From: Sorex araneus
Lineage: Eukaryota > Chordata > Mammalia > Eulipotyphla > Soricidae
Length of the DNA: 64,000 bases
Assembly: GCF_027595985.1 (NCBI RefSeq)
Contig: NC_073306.1
Span: forward strand, 95,988,926-96,052,925
Direction of reading: 5' to 3'
Shown here: positions 19,349 through 29,709 of the stretch, piece by piece
Position numbering within the stretch: position 1 is the stretch's first letter
Layout of the letters: every line of letters begins with the position of its first letter
Notes under the pieces: generated by a model
Database searches by the model: none
What the model was told of the DNA's origin: nothing
The model's input: only the letters and a program-made list of their open reading frames with translations
Translations under genes and position numbers: made by a program

Positions 19349-20059
19349 CCTCTCCAGTTTAAAGGAAGCTGTCCGTTCTGTTAGGCTCCTCAGATTTCTT
19401 TTGCTTAGCATCGCATCAACTCAAGTGTAGGCCTGGCTGTCTTCTGGGAAATAGACTTAATGAATAAATGATATTTGTCTGGCAGGCTAAAACCTTTTGA
19501 AGCACTGAGAGCGACCCATGAGAGCTATTTAACAGTGAAAAGGTTAGGGCTTTGCAATTTAATCTTCGATAACAAAAGCTTAATCCAAAGGGATCAAACC
19601 CCCTTCAATAAACATGGAAACAACAATGCCATCGTGTTGGAGAAGTGTCCAGACTGAGCGTCTGGAGGCGGCTTGGGCCAGGCTTTTCCTCTGGAGCGAG
19701 AGCTTCTGCAGGCTGGCACAAAGAGGAGGAGGGAGAAAAGAACAAATAAAGGCCCTGTTCTCTGCAAGCTCATCATCAAAGGGGTTGCCAGGAGTGTGTC
19801 ATGCTTGGAAAAGAAAGAGACCCACCTCAAACAGATCTGGGGAAGTCTCAGCATTAAATATCTCGGTGCCTGAAGGGAAGTTCTCTCTTTAGCAGCAGCT
19901 GATGCAGAGATTCGTTGAGGGTAGTGGACCAAGGAAAATTTGGAGGTGTTCTGCACCATGCTCACCTATTTCGTCCATGCAGCCTCCAATCTTTGCTTCC
20001 CTCTGACTCTGCAGACCAGAGAAATTGCCTAAAATTCCTTAATCCTATATATAATGACC
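19349..20059. other. repeat-free stretch, candidate conserved noncoding element
   Basis: About 700 bp lacking SINE and LINE matches. The part at 19480-19640 is rich in TTTAAT/ATCAAA/AACAAAG-like motifs. A minus-strand frame (19965-19594) has no recognisable similarity. Confidence 0.3.
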
Positions 20060-20130
20060 TTTCACCTCCTGAATTGCGAAATAGTAATGGCCAAAAGTGG
20101 GGGGGTAAGGGGGAGGGGAGAGAGAGAGAA

Positions 20131-20162
<32 letters not shown>

Positions 20163-20350
20163 AAGAAGGAAAGTCTCTGTCAGAGAGGCAAGCTGGGGTC
20201 AGGGGTGGCGGGAGGGAAACTGGGGACATATGTACACTGATGGGAGGGCGGGTGTTGCAACATTGTATGACTGAAACCCAATCATGGCAGGGACAACTTT
20301 GTAACTGTTTATCTCATGGTGGTTTAATTAAAATAAATAAATAAATATTC
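20060..20350 (+). mobile_element. LINE-1 3' end, sense, with GA tract
   Basis: The order is a purine tract (20107-20170), GGTGTTGCAACATTGTATG, ACTGAAACCCAATCATGG, AACTTTGTAACTG, TCTCATGGTGG and then (AAAT)n. This is the plus-strand version of the 3' end seen in reverse at 603, 7603 and 59018. Its 5' limit is uncertain. Confidence 0.8.
20107..20170. repeat. (GA)n tract in LINE-1 3'UTR
   Basis: Pure and near-pure GA at the position of the LINE-1 3'UTR polypurine run. Confidence 0.85.
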
Positions 20351-22074
20351 AAATTAATTAATCAATTAACAAAGTCTTCTAATTTCGTCATTCCTCCCTT
20401 TGCCTTGGACACTGTCCGGAGTCCTGTGCAGGCACCAGTGGGAACTCCCTCTGCTCCCCTCTCCTCATACCAGAGCGCTGCACCCGCTCCCAAATGCATC
20501 TTTGCTTTTGGGGTCTCACCACATCTTTATCTCCATTCTCTTTCTGGAATGTCCTCTTGTCCTCACCCCACCTCCACTGCCACGCCTCCCTTTAGAAGTT
20601 TCCTGGGCTCCTCTCCTGACTCACCAGTTTCTTTCACCGGAAACTTAGCACTCTTATCATTTGTTGCCTGGGGTTCAGGTCCTTTGTTAAAAATAAACCA
20701 AGAAAAGAGATTTTAAACAGTTATCAGTTTGTAAATTTCTTACAGATAGGTACATTGTCAGACTCTGAATAGTTCCGTTAATAAGCACCAGTGCTTAACC
20801 TGCACTCCGGAAGTGACTGTTAATTGAATTTGAGCTGACTAACTTTCTTTCCCCTTAAGACCTCCTTTCTATTTATTCTCCTAACAGCCCTCCAAATAAA
20901 ACAACCTTTTTTTTTTTTTTTTCCTATTTTACTGAGCAGAAGAGAGACTTGGAGAATAAGTCTAATTGGTGCAAAGAGGGTTAAGGAATATGGTGTGACA
21001 GAGGACTCTATGGAAGCTTCTAGACCAAAGCAAATCTGGAGATGACTCTGCTTGTCAGTCTCCTGCCTGTTTAGTCTCCTTGACTCTCGATTATGGTGAC
21101 AGCCTGGAATGGATTAAACGTTGGATATACAAGTAGGTTTCTGGGCTTGCGTGAATGCAATGTCTCTCAAGCTGTCTCCTGAGAGGGAATTTTTTGAAAT
21201 GAGGAAGGAAAGAGGAAGTTTAGCTACTAGAGACAGTTGCTGCAGGGTAAATTTATACACTGCTTTAAATTTCGATGTTTTTCTTCTCAGAAGATAACCA
21301 GGACAGTTTGTCTCTGCTGTTTTCCATCATATAAATTGCTTTGCTTTGAAAGGCAAGTGGGGGTAAATATAGAAGCAGTATCTCTGATGTAACATTTCTG
21401 ACCAGACCAGGACATGTCCTTGACCTTGTCATCTAAAGGAAAGAGAAGGTGAGGAAATGTGTCCCTCCCCGCTACTATGGATAAGAGAATGTCGACTCCC
21501 AGCCATTACGCAGGCCCAGGAGAACAGGCACGTCTTAAGATTAAAAATAAAGAAGTGACAGATGCTAGTGATTTGTCAGGTTTCCTGCATTTGGCTGTGT
21601 CTGAGCAGGTGGGTGGTCATCAGAGCCAGTCCATCAGCTCCACGTGCCATAGTGGCTAGGGTCCAGATGCCCTGACCCAGGCCCTACTCCTGATTCAACA
21701 TCAAGTTCTGCCTTGCATGTTGTCAAAAGTGATGTGCTGACAGTGTTCTGGGGGCTACCGATCCCCATTTATCCTCACTCCAATCCTTTTCAAAAGTTAT
21801 TTTTATCCTTTTGCAAGAGTCTCTTGCCCGCGCGCCTGGCTGTCTTCCTCAGGGCCCCTCGGAGGGATGGGCTCCAGCTTCCCTCCCTGCCCCGAGCAGA
21901 GCTCCCGGCGGCCGAAGACCACCGTAACCTAGCTACAGCCATGCTCAAGGCCCCTCTCCACACATTCAGACAGGCCTCATGCATGAAGGTACCGGCAGAG
22001 GAGCCTGGTATGTGTAATCCCATCAACGGCCAACATCTAGAGACTTAAAAGCAAGCTTCCAGAAACGCGCTGCC
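20351..22074. other. SINE-poor interval, candidate conserved noncoding sequence
   Basis: About 1.7 kb with at most one L2-like remnant and no SOR-type SINE. The parts at 20720-20900 and 21000-21450 look single-copy. A GC-richer patch with several CpGs lies at 21820-21930. No exon is recognised. Confidence 0.35.
20520..20690 (+). mobile_element. possible L2 remnant
   Basis: TTTCTGGAATGTCCTC, GCCTCCCTTTAGAAGTTTCC and CTCCTGACTCACC resemble the 3' part of L2. Divergence makes this tentative. Confidence 0.35.
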
Positions 22075-22370
22075 GTAAATCTATCTTATAACCTACTTTT
22101 CCCTCTGGGAGAAACTCGAAAGCTACTGAGAGCTTCCTGCCCACATGGGACAGCCTCGCAAGCTTCCCATGGTGTATCTATATGCCAAAGCCAGTAACCA
22201 GCTGAATCTCATTCCCCTGACCCTGAAAGAGCCTCCAATGTGGCATCGTTGAGGAGGCCAAGAAGAGAGAGGCTTCTAAGATCTCAGGGATAGGACGGAT
22301 GTAGAGGTTACTGAGACTGCTCGAGCCACTTGACAATCAACAGGATTTCATGATCGTGATCGTGATTTTT
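22075..22370 (+). mobile_element. SOR-B SINE, long form, 5'-truncated
   Basis: The shared SOR-B part (GAAAGCTACTGAGAG, CAGCCTCGCAAGCTTCCC, ATATGCCAAAGCCAGTAACC) is followed by a ~90-bp block (CTGACCCTGAAAGAGCC, AAGATCTCAGGGATAGGAC) absent from the copy at 37385-37640. The end GGTTACTGAGACTGCTCGAGC is common to both forms. The final ATCGTGATCGTGATT is a short tail repeat. Confidence 0.65.
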
Positions 22371-22377
22371 TATCCTA

Positions 22378-22557
22378 TATTTTATTTATTTTGTTTTGGG
22401 GACATACCCACCTATGCTCAGGGCTTACTCCTGACTCTATTCAGGAATCACTCCTGGCAGTGCTCAGGGGCCCATATGGGGCGCTGGGGATAGAACCCAA
22501 GTTGGCCATGTGCAAGGCAGGCAAGAGCCCTGCCTGCTGTAATATTGCTCTGGTCCC
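22378..22557 (-). mobile_element. SOR-type SINE
   Basis: GCAGTGCTCAGGGGCCCATA, GGATAGAACCCAAGTTGG and ATATTGCTCTGGTCCC are visible, with a small GGCAGGCA duplication. Confidence 0.85.
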
Positions 22558-22566
22558 TCTTTTTAA

Positions 22567-22588
22567 AATAATAATAATAATAATAAGG
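22567..22588. repeat. (ATA)n microsatellite
   Basis: About seven ATA units next to a SINE head. Confidence 0.8.
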
Positions 22589-22851
22589 CAACAGCTTAAT
22601 GATAACAATAATAAAACTTTCATTTGAACAGGCCTGAAATACACTTCAGAATGGTAATTGCAGTTCTCTGAGGTGGAGTCTAGATGGGAGAGCTGAGAGA
22701 GTCTCAGGGAGAGCGGGACAGTCAGGGGGAAGAATACAGAGGAGAGACTGGCCCAGACAGGGTCTTGTTCTATATGCCTCAGCACAGTTTACTATATGGA
22801 CTTTTTCAGAATGAGAGTGAGTTAGTGAGTCACATGTGTAATTTTAAGTAG

Positions 22852-23045
22852 AGAAGGAAGAAGGGAAGGAGGGAAGGAAGAAGGGAAGGAGGGAAGGAAG
22901 GAAGGAAGGAAGGAAGGAAGGAAGGGAGGGAGGGAGGGAGGGAGGGAGGGAGGGAGGGAGGGAGGGAGGGAGGGAGGGAGGGAGGGAGGGAGGGAAGGAG
23001 GGAGGGAGGGAGGGAGGAAGGGAAGAGGGATGTAGGGGGAAAGGA
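22852..23045. repeat. (GGAA)n/(GGGA)n microsatellite
   Basis: About 190 bp of pure purine on the plus strand, changing from GGAA-rich to an almost perfect GGGA run at 22923-22990. Confidence 0.95.
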
Positions 23046-23214
23046 GGGAGAAAATAACAGACCGAGAAGGAGATAGCCTTCTGCTCAATAAGTCATTTTA
23101 ACTTATACATGAAGTGACTTACACATATTTATACTCTAATTATCTTCCCAAGTAAAACATCTTTTCATCTTTTTCATTGGTTAGCTATGATTATCTTCCA
23201 CCCCCCACCCCCCC

Positions 23215-23365
23215 TTTGGCTTTGGGACCAAACCTCAAACCTGACAGTGCTCAGGGCTTACTCCTGGCTCTGTGCTTAGATCTCTGGGGGAGTCCATCTC
23301 TGTGCACGGATCAGGCCGGGTCCGCTGTGTAAGGCCAGCGCCCTACCCTACCCGAATAACTGCTT
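23215..23365 (-). mobile_element. SOR-type SINE, diverged
   Basis: ACAGTGCTCAGGGCTTACTCC and GGCCAGCGCCCTACC are visible. The centre is disturbed (GTCCATCTCTGTGCACGG). Confidence 0.65.
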
Positions 23366-23567
23366 CTCTTATTTCTAGAGCCTGGGGTAATCTCCCACTT
23401 CTTTTTGCATATTTGCTTTGCAATGCAAACATTATATTATGCACCAAATACATATATTTAACTAATATGTAAATTTATTTGTCATGTTATTCAGATGACA
23501 ATGCATATGACTAATATACACACATGACTAATATACATCCTGTGTATTAATTTATCTATCTATTCCT

Positions 23568-23738
23568 TTTTTTGTTTGTTGTTGGTTTGGGGGTCACAAC
23601 CCGTGGTCCTCAGGGCTTCCTCCTGGCTCTGTGCTCAGGGGATCATTCCTGGCGGGGCTCATATGAGATGCTGTGGATTGAACCTGGGTCAGCTCCATGA
23701 AAGGCAAGTCCTTACCCCTGTACTATTTCTCTGCCACC
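23568..23738 (-). mobile_element. SOR-type SINE
   Basis: GGGGTCACAACCCGTGGTCC, CATATGAGATGCTGTGG and GTACTATTTCTCTG mark a moderately old copy with a small loss before CATATG. Confidence 0.8.
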
Positions 23739-23779
23739 CATGTCCCTCTTTCTGGTTTTCTTGACATGGCAGAAATAAG

Positions 23780-24045
23780 AACACTGGGAAGGTAGCCCAG
23801 ACATCGGGGTGCTGTCTGGCACATGGAAGGCCCCGAGTTCAATCCCCTCCATGCACTGCATGATTCTGGAGCTAATGGGCACGGCCCTGGCAGACCTGAA
23901 CACCTCGGGCCTGAGCAGCACCATTTCACTGGGCATTGCCTGGCTTCGCCCAATTATTCAAGCATCATCAGGAGTTGAAACACTGCTTATGGGCATCCCC
24001 TCCCATCACCCCTATAAGATAATAAGGATTTTTAAAAAACGAAAG
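23780..24045 (+). mobile_element. SINE with older, unusual body
   Basis: A tRNA-like head with box B GAGTTCAATCCCC is followed by a body (GCCTGAGCAGCACCATTTC) that partly resembles 15238-15487. An A-rich end lies near 24030-24045. Confidence 0.4.
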
Positions 24046-24214
24046 AAGAGTACCTTGTAATGGTACCACTGGTATCTATAATGTGCATACCCATCTATGT
24101 CTGCAGACCACTGGAGACCACTGGTCCCATTTCTGAGGAGTGAACGCACACACTCTCATAATGCCGCCCCTCCCCCCAGGCCTGCCATAGGCTAATTGCT
24201 CTATTAAAACTAGG

Positions 24215-24390
24215 ACCTTTAGTTTAATGAGTAAAGCACTTGCCTTGACGTGGCCAACACAGGTTTGATCCCCAGCATCCCATATGGTCCCCCAGAGCAC
24301 CACCAGGAATAAAATTCCTGAATGCAGAATCAGGAATAGCCCTTCAGCACTCCTAGGTGTACCCCTTTCTCCAAAGGAATTTAAAAAAAC
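24215..24390 (+). mobile_element. SOR-type SINE, old
   Basis: CAGGTTTGATCCCCAGCATCC, CATATGGTCCCCCAGAGC and GAATAGCCCTTCAGCAC are in order. The head is eroded. Confidence 0.75.
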
Positions 24391-24534
24391 AAACCTAGGA
24401 CCCTTTTTCTTCTCTACTCGTTAAAACAGTCCAGTTCAACATGGAAGAATTTTTATTTGAAAGCATCTATCTAGGGACATTAAGACCTACAATATGTTGT
24501 TATTATTATTTCACCAATTTTCCTCATCTTGTAG

Positions 24535-24625
24535 CACTGTCCTCCCGTTGTTCATCGATTTGCTCGTACAGGTACCAGTAACATCTCCATTGTGAGACTT
24601 GTTGTTACTGTTTTTGGCATCTTAG
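24535..24625 (-). mobile_element. SOR-B SINE 3' part
   Basis: GTTCATCGATTTGCTCG, ACCAGTAACATCTCC, GAGACTTGTTGTTACTG and TTTTTGGCATC are the reverse of the distal SOR-B body. The head half is missing. Confidence 0.8.
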
Positions 24626-24677
24626 AAAAGATAAAATCACGCTCAAAATGTTGTTTGTGTAATAAAGATTACAAATC

Positions 24678-24870
24678 CAGGGACAGAGAGAAAGTTCAAT
24701 AGGTGGATCACATGCTTTGCATGAGGAGGCACGGGTTCAACCTCCAACACTCCAAAGTTTCCTGAGTACTGCTGGGAGCAAAACCTCCAAAGCTGGGAGT
24801 AACCCCTCAGCATTGCCAGGTGTGCCTCACTACCCCCACACCCTCCCACCCCCGCCAAAAAATAAAAATA
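24678..24870 (+). mobile_element. SOR-type SINE, old
   Basis: ACGGGTTCAACCTCCAACAC and GGAGTAACCCCTCAGCATTG are visible. The tail is C-rich, then A-rich. Confidence 0.7.
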
Positions 24871-24880
24871 AAAGATTACA

Positions 24881-25056
24881 GGGGCTGGAGCAATAGCACA
24901 GCAGGTAGGACGTTTGCCTTGCACGTGGCCGACCGGGGTTCGGTTCCCAGCATCCCATATGGTCCCCCGAGCACCGCCAGGAGTAATTCTGAGTGCATTA
25001 GTCAGGAGTAACCCCTGTGTGTTTCCGGGTGTGACCCAAAAAGCAAAAAAAAAAAA
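24881..25056 (+). mobile_element. SOR-type SINE, young, with target duplication
   Basis: Complete unit inserted at the tail of the previous SINE. AAAGATTACA occurs at 24871-24880 and 25057-25066. Confidence 0.95.
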
Positions 25057-25154
25057 AAAGATTACAAACCTACTGAGTTGCAGAGCCAAGTGGCTTGGTA
25101 AGTCCTTTAAAACTCTCAAAAGTATCTCTGACTTGTTTCTAAACAGACTAAATT

Positions 25155-25307
25155 AACTTTGGGGGAGGAACCACAGCTGGCTCTGTGCTCCGGGCCATGC
25201 CTGATTGGTGCCTGGGAGACCATATGTACGAATGTGTTTCAAACCATGCCTGCGGCCATATATGCATGCCATGCATGTGCCTTAACCTCTGTTCCATGTT
25301 TTCAGCC
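25155..25307 (-). mobile_element. SOR-type SINE, old
   Basis: CAGCTGGCTCTGTGCTCCGG, GAGACCATATGTACG and TTTTCAGCCC are visible, with strong divergence. Confidence 0.6.
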
Positions 25308-25448
25308 CGAAAATGGCTAATTTTAAAGTTAACTGTTTTTCTTCTCTTTTCTTAATGTGCCTCGTTAAAAACTTTTCCTTTACACCTTGATGTGTCAAAA
25401 GCAACAAGCTTCAGAAATGCAAGACAACTTTTAAAAATCAAATAAACT

Positions 25449-25655
25449 TGGAGTCAAAGAGATAGTACAGGGCTTAAGCCACTTGCCTCGAATCCCACAG
25501 ACCCTGGTTTGGACCCCCAGCAGCACGTATGGTTAGTCCCCAGAGCATGGTCAGGGGTCACTCCTGAGCAGAGAGACAGAAAAAGTCCCTGACCACCACT
25601 GAGAATGGCCTTACCTTTCTACCTCCCTCATTCCTCACCAAGGGGTGGGGGGGGG
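25449..25655 (+). mobile_element. SOR-type SINE, old
   Basis: GGAGTCAAAGAGATAGTACAG, CTGGTTTGGACCCCCAGC and GGGGTCACTCCTGAGC are in order. A G-run interrupts the tail. Confidence 0.75.
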
Positions 25656-25737
25656 AAACACATTAAATTAACTTTGGCTGAAGATATTCTTAATCCCAGA
25701 GCAAAGCCCACAGACTGAGAAGTGTGGTTTATTATTA

Positions 25738-25908
25738 TTCTGGTTTGTTTGGGGGGCCACACCACCAGTGCTCAGGGCTGACTCCTGGTTTTGAGCTCAG
25801 AGATCACTCCTGGCAGCGCTCAGGGGACCATATGGGATGCTGGGGATCAACCCCGGGTCAGCCACGTGCAAGGCAAATGCCATCCCCACAGAGCTATTCC
25901 CTGGCACT
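25738..25908 (-). mobile_element. SOR-type SINE
   Basis: GGCCACACCACCAGTGCTC, GGACCATATGGGATGCTGG and GGGTCAGCCACGTGCAAGG are clear. The head end is CTATTCCCTGGCAC. Confidence 0.85.
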
Positions 25909-26141
25909 CAGTGTGGTTTATTATTAGCAGCAGCATCTTCATCGCTCGGGCTGGCACTCCCAGCTTTCAAGTCCAAGGTGGTGGGCAGCTTCTCTCCACC
26001 TGATAGCTGGCTTCAGGGAGCAAGGCCCAGGCCCATCCTAAGCCTTCTCCAGGCAGCTGCTGGAGTCTGAACCCTGAACCCCAGCTTGCTGCCAGAGCTG
26101 AGCTCTTGGAAAAGCTTACATAATTTCCATCAAGCAAAGAA

Positions 26142-26172
26142 GTGAACGAGCGAGCGAGCGAGCGAGCGAGCG

Positions 26173-26229
<57 letters not shown>

Positions 26230-26230
26230 C
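26142..26230. repeat. (GAGC)n(GA)n microsatellite
   Basis: About eight GAGC units change into about 50 bp of GA. Confidence 0.95.
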
Positions 26231-26416
26231 AGAGCTCCCCTTTTCCCCCCTCTGGAACCCAAACACATGTGCCCCTCTGGTGCCCAAGCCCCCACATACA
26301 TCACATTCTTCTTTGCATTTTCTAGAGAAGCATGGGAGGAAGAAGATCCCAGTGACAGGCAGCTTTTACCAGTTCATGTGCTCCTTTTCCCAAGTTAAAT
26401 CACAATCAGAAAGAAG

Positions 26417-26555
26417 GGGGCAGGAGTGATAGAACAGCGGGTAGGGTGTTTGCCTTGAATATGGCCAACCCAGGTTTGGTTCTCTGAGCACTGCCAGGAG
26501 TAATTCCTGAGTGCAGATCCAGGAGTAACCCCTGAGCATTGTCAGGTGTGACCCA

Positions 26556-26561
<6 letters not shown>
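26417..26561 (+). mobile_element. SOR-type SINE with a 25-bp deletion
   Basis: The head and box B (AACCCAGGTTTGGTTCTC) pass directly into TGAGCACTGCCAGGAG, so the CCCAGCATCCCATATGG block is lost. The A tail has become a GA microsatellite. Confidence 0.85.

Positions 26562-26620
<59 letters not shown>
26561..26620. repeat. (GA)n microsatellite at a SINE tail
   Basis: About 57 bp of GA begins immediately after CCCAAAAACA of the SINE. Confidence 0.95.
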
Positions 26621-26621
<1 letters not shown>

Positions 26622-26732
26622 AGAATGGAGAAGAGCTTGACGTGGCTGGAGAGCTGACACGCTAGCACCATGCCTCGACTGTCATCTCTTCCTCTCTTTC
26701 TTGCACCACTACCTTGGAAAGAACCCTGGCCT

Positions 26733-26897
26733 CAGGCTGGAGCCATAGCACAGACAGCAAGTAGAGCACTTGCCTCCGGGTTCAATCCCCAGCATCCCAT
26801 ATGGTTCCCTGAACCCCACCAGGAATGATCCCCAAGTGAAAACTAAGAGTTAAGTTCTAAGTATAGCCAGGGGTCATCCAAACTACCCCCTCAAAAA
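26733..26897 (+). mobile_element. SOR-type SINE, old
   Basis: CAGGCTGGAGCCATAGCAC and GGGTTCAATCCCCAGCATCC are clear. The distal body is diverged (GAAAACTAAGAGTTAAG). Confidence 0.75.
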
Positions 26898-28244
26898 GTC
26901 AAAGAATTCCCCGCTCTAGAAACCCAACAGGTTGAGGGGCTGCGGGGGGAGGGGGGCGAGTAGAAGGTCCAGGCCACACAGTAACAAAGAGCTGAGAGGC
27001 AGGAGCTGGATCCGCACCCTTTAACCCCTGATCTAGTGAGCACACCGTCCACGCTCCCACAGGAGGAAACCAAATCCCAGGGCTGTTATGTGCCCTGCAT
27101 AAGGTCACGTAGCCAGTAATAGCAGGGCTGGCAAGGACGGCTGTGCTGAGAGCAAGCCGGCAGAGTTTTCATTTAACAAGTTGTTTTGGTTGTTAATGGG
27201 GCAAGTGTGGCTGGGTGTAGGGTACTGAGAAGCCACATATAGGCTGACCTGTTGGGTTTAGGTGAGGTTAGTTAGGTGGAGGGTGTGGCTTGCACAGAAA
27301 GGTCCCCAAACTAAAAGGTCACACTATGAAATCACAAACCAAATGGGCAAGTGGCGTAGGAAGTGAAGCAAGGCCAGGAGACTTCTCACCACAGGACAGA
27401 ATCTTTTATTCCTCTTCTAGGTCTTACAGAAGTTTTTAGAAAAACAACTTACTTGTTTGGAATAAAGTGGTGAATGTTCATGGTCCAAAACTCAAACACT
27501 TTAACCTGAATAGTCACTTTCCATCTTCCTGTGTCTCCGTCAGCCCAATCCACAGAATACCCAGAAATCTTGATTCAGCCCAGAGAGAGAGGATTCCAGG
27601 TATCAGGAGAGGAAGATCTTCATATGGGGTAACTTGAGAGGTGCTGAAAGGTCTGATGCTTCGTCTCCTAAATATATTTATAAACTCTATAAATATAAAT
27701 AAATACATATTTGTTATTTAAGCACTTATCCTTACTGGCCTGATACCATCTTTCCTTCCACCTTCCTTGAGAGGGAACTTCTTGCATTAAGCAAAAGCAG
27801 GGCTTTCTTTCCAGAACAACACAGGAAAGGGTAATGGGTAAACCAAGCATGTTGCCTAAAAGCTTTTCTGTTCCCCAGCCTCACCATTATTTTGTTCTTG
27901 CTAGTCTCTTCTTTGAAACACACAATCTGAGGAGGCCCCAAGGCATCCTCAAGAAAGTAAATATGACTTCAGGACGTGAAACGTGATGTAATTTCCCCCT
28001 GCTCCACTTTCTAGAAGAACCAGCTGAACACGGTCTAGATTTCACTTACAGGAAAAATGCAAGAAATGTATTTATTTATGGCAGTGCAAATATAATGACT
28101 GGCATTACCCCCCACACCATCGTCCTTGTGTTCCCTTCCCTAACTTATCCCCCCTCGGCCTCCACCCCCAACCCAGCACCAAGCTTCCCACTGAAGCCCA
28201 ATTCTCTTGCTCTTCGTTCCCATTGCCACTGGGCAATCGATATG
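26898..28244. other. SINE-free stretch with one MIR remnant
   Basis: About 1.3 kb. Other than the MIR piece at 26970-27150 no repeat or gene is recognised. Confidence 0.4.
26970..27150 (-). mobile_element. MIR remnant
   Basis: GGAGGAAACCAAATCCCAG, GCATAAGGTCACGTAGCCAG and AGCAGGGCTGGCAAGG follow a reverse-orientation MIR core. Confidence 0.55.
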
Positions 28245-28392
28245 GAAGGCAACTGTGTTGCACACAACTGACCTAAGCACCCCAATTTCCCCCCAAGCAC
28301 CACCAGGATGATCCCTGAATGCAGAGACAGGAGTAACTCCTGACCATTGTGGCATGTGATTCAAACCCACCCATCCACCCCCCCAAAAAAGA
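28245..28392 (+). mobile_element. SOR-type SINE, partial and old
   Basis: The distal body is recognisable (AAGCACCACCAGGATGATCC, GGAGTAACTCCTGACC). The box B region is lost. Confidence 0.6.
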
Positions 28393-28454
28393 TAAAAAAG
28401 AAAAAATAATTTTCCCTCTAGTCAAGAAAGAAGAAAAATAGATAGGAAATAACT

Positions 28455-28531
28455 TTTGTTTGGTTTTGGTTTTTGTGCCACACTTGGCTACTCCTGGCTC
28501 AGTGCTCAGAGTCATTCCCAGAGGTGATGTA
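28455..28531 (-). mobile_element. SOR-type SINE fragment
   Basis: Tail-side fragment (TTTTTGTGCCACACTTGGC, CTGGCTCAGTGCTCAGAG), cut by the adjoining plus-strand SINE. Confidence 0.6.
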
Positions 28532-28532
28532 C

Positions 28533-28702
28533 TATCCTGGAGAAATAGTACAGCAGGTAGGGCATTTGCTTTGAATGTAGCCTACTTGGTTCCATCCCCG
28601 GAATCTCATATGGTCCCTGAGCACTGCCAGGAATAATTCTTGAGTGCAGAGCCAGAAATAATCCCGGAGCACTGTCAGATGTGGCCCAAATCCCCAGCCC
28701 CT
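28533..28702 (+). mobile_element. SOR-type SINE
   Basis: GGAGAAATAGTACAGCAGG, TCTCATATGGTCCCTGAGC and GAGTGCAGAGCCAG are in order. Confidence 0.85.
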
Positions 28703-28892
28703 CCTACTCAAAGTCTCCCCCTCAAAGCCTCCTAATAGGTAAGAAATTTGAAACATCACTGGGGCAAGATAACATATTTTGCTACCTATAACAAATCAGG
28801 ATTTCTACATCCAAATTCCCAAAATAGTGAAATAGTAAAAGAGATTACCAGTGGTGCTTGCAAACCACAAATGGAAATCATTGAAAAAATTA

Positions 28893-28975
28893 TTGACATG
28901 TATCTTAGTGGTAGAGCTAAGCTTATCTTGTGTGTGTGAGCCCCTGAGTTTGATCCCTCACATTGTAATAATTTT
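28893..28975 (+). mobile_element. Ala-type SINE (tRNA-Ala-like head)
   Basis: ATCTTAGTGGTAGAGC (box A side) and GAGTTTGATCCCTCACA (box B) match a tRNA-Ala layout. A short T/A-rich tail follows. Confidence 0.5.
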
Positions 28976-29338
28976 TTTAAAAGCATCTGGTCTTTCCCTG
29001 CTGTCACCAAATTATGTGGAGGCAAAGGCTTTTGAGCATTCGAAATTCAGCTTCAGCATGTAATCCACCACCACAGGCCGCGGAAGGCATTGATTGCTGC
29101 TGGAGGTGTAGTGGACGTGAATCCTGCTTTACAAGAGTGGCTGAAATCACCTGCATTCATGATGGCCTCTTACCTGCAATCTGCAAAGCTGCCAATACCT
29201 TAGACCAGTGCAAAGCCCACCTGTGCATGCTTGTACACAACTGTGAGGGGCCCGTTGTAGGTCAAGTTGGGGGAAGCCCTTTGTGCTGAGCACCATATCC
29301 GTGTAATTAAGGTTGATGACAACAAGAAACTAAGGGAA

Positions 29339-29492
29339 GGCTGGAGCAATGTACAGTGGGTAGGGTGTTTGCCTTGCATGAGGCCAACCAGCCTTGATCA
29401 CTGGCATCCCATAAATCCTGAGTACAGAGCCAGAAATAACCCCTGAGCATCTCTGGGTGTAACCCAGAAAGCCAAAAAGAAAAAAAAAAAGA
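29339..29492 (+). mobile_element. SOR-type SINE inside the RPS12 pseudogene, first
   Basis: Slightly shortened (TGATCACTGGCATCCCATA joined to AATCCTGAG). Flanks AAGAAACTAAGGGAA (29324-29338) and AAGAAAGTAACAGAA (29493-29507) are a diverged target duplication. Confidence 0.9.
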
Positions 29493-29537
29493 AAGAAAGT
29501 AACAGAATGGATCATCCTCTGTAAAACTGACAGAAAA

Positions 29538-29709
29538 GGGGCCGGAGAAATAGTACAGTGGGTAGGAAAACTACCTTGCATGCAACCAACCTGGGTTTGA
29601 TCCCTGGCACACCACATGGTTTCCTGAGCCCTGCCAGGAGTGATTCCTGGTGCAGAGCCAGGAGTAACCCCTGAGCATCACCAGGTGTGGCCCCCCCAAA
29701 AAAACAAAC
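29538..29709 (+). mobile_element. SOR-type SINE inside the RPS12 pseudogene, second
   Basis: Full-length copy with GGTTTGATCCCTGGCACACC. The target copies are AAAACTGACAGAAAA (29523-29537) and AAAATTGATGGAGAA (29710-29724). Confidence 0.9.

Noticed and set aside
22852..23045. Regular short repeats suggesting a CRISPR-like array
   Set aside because: They are simple tetranucleotide repeats without unique spacers, in a mammalian genome.
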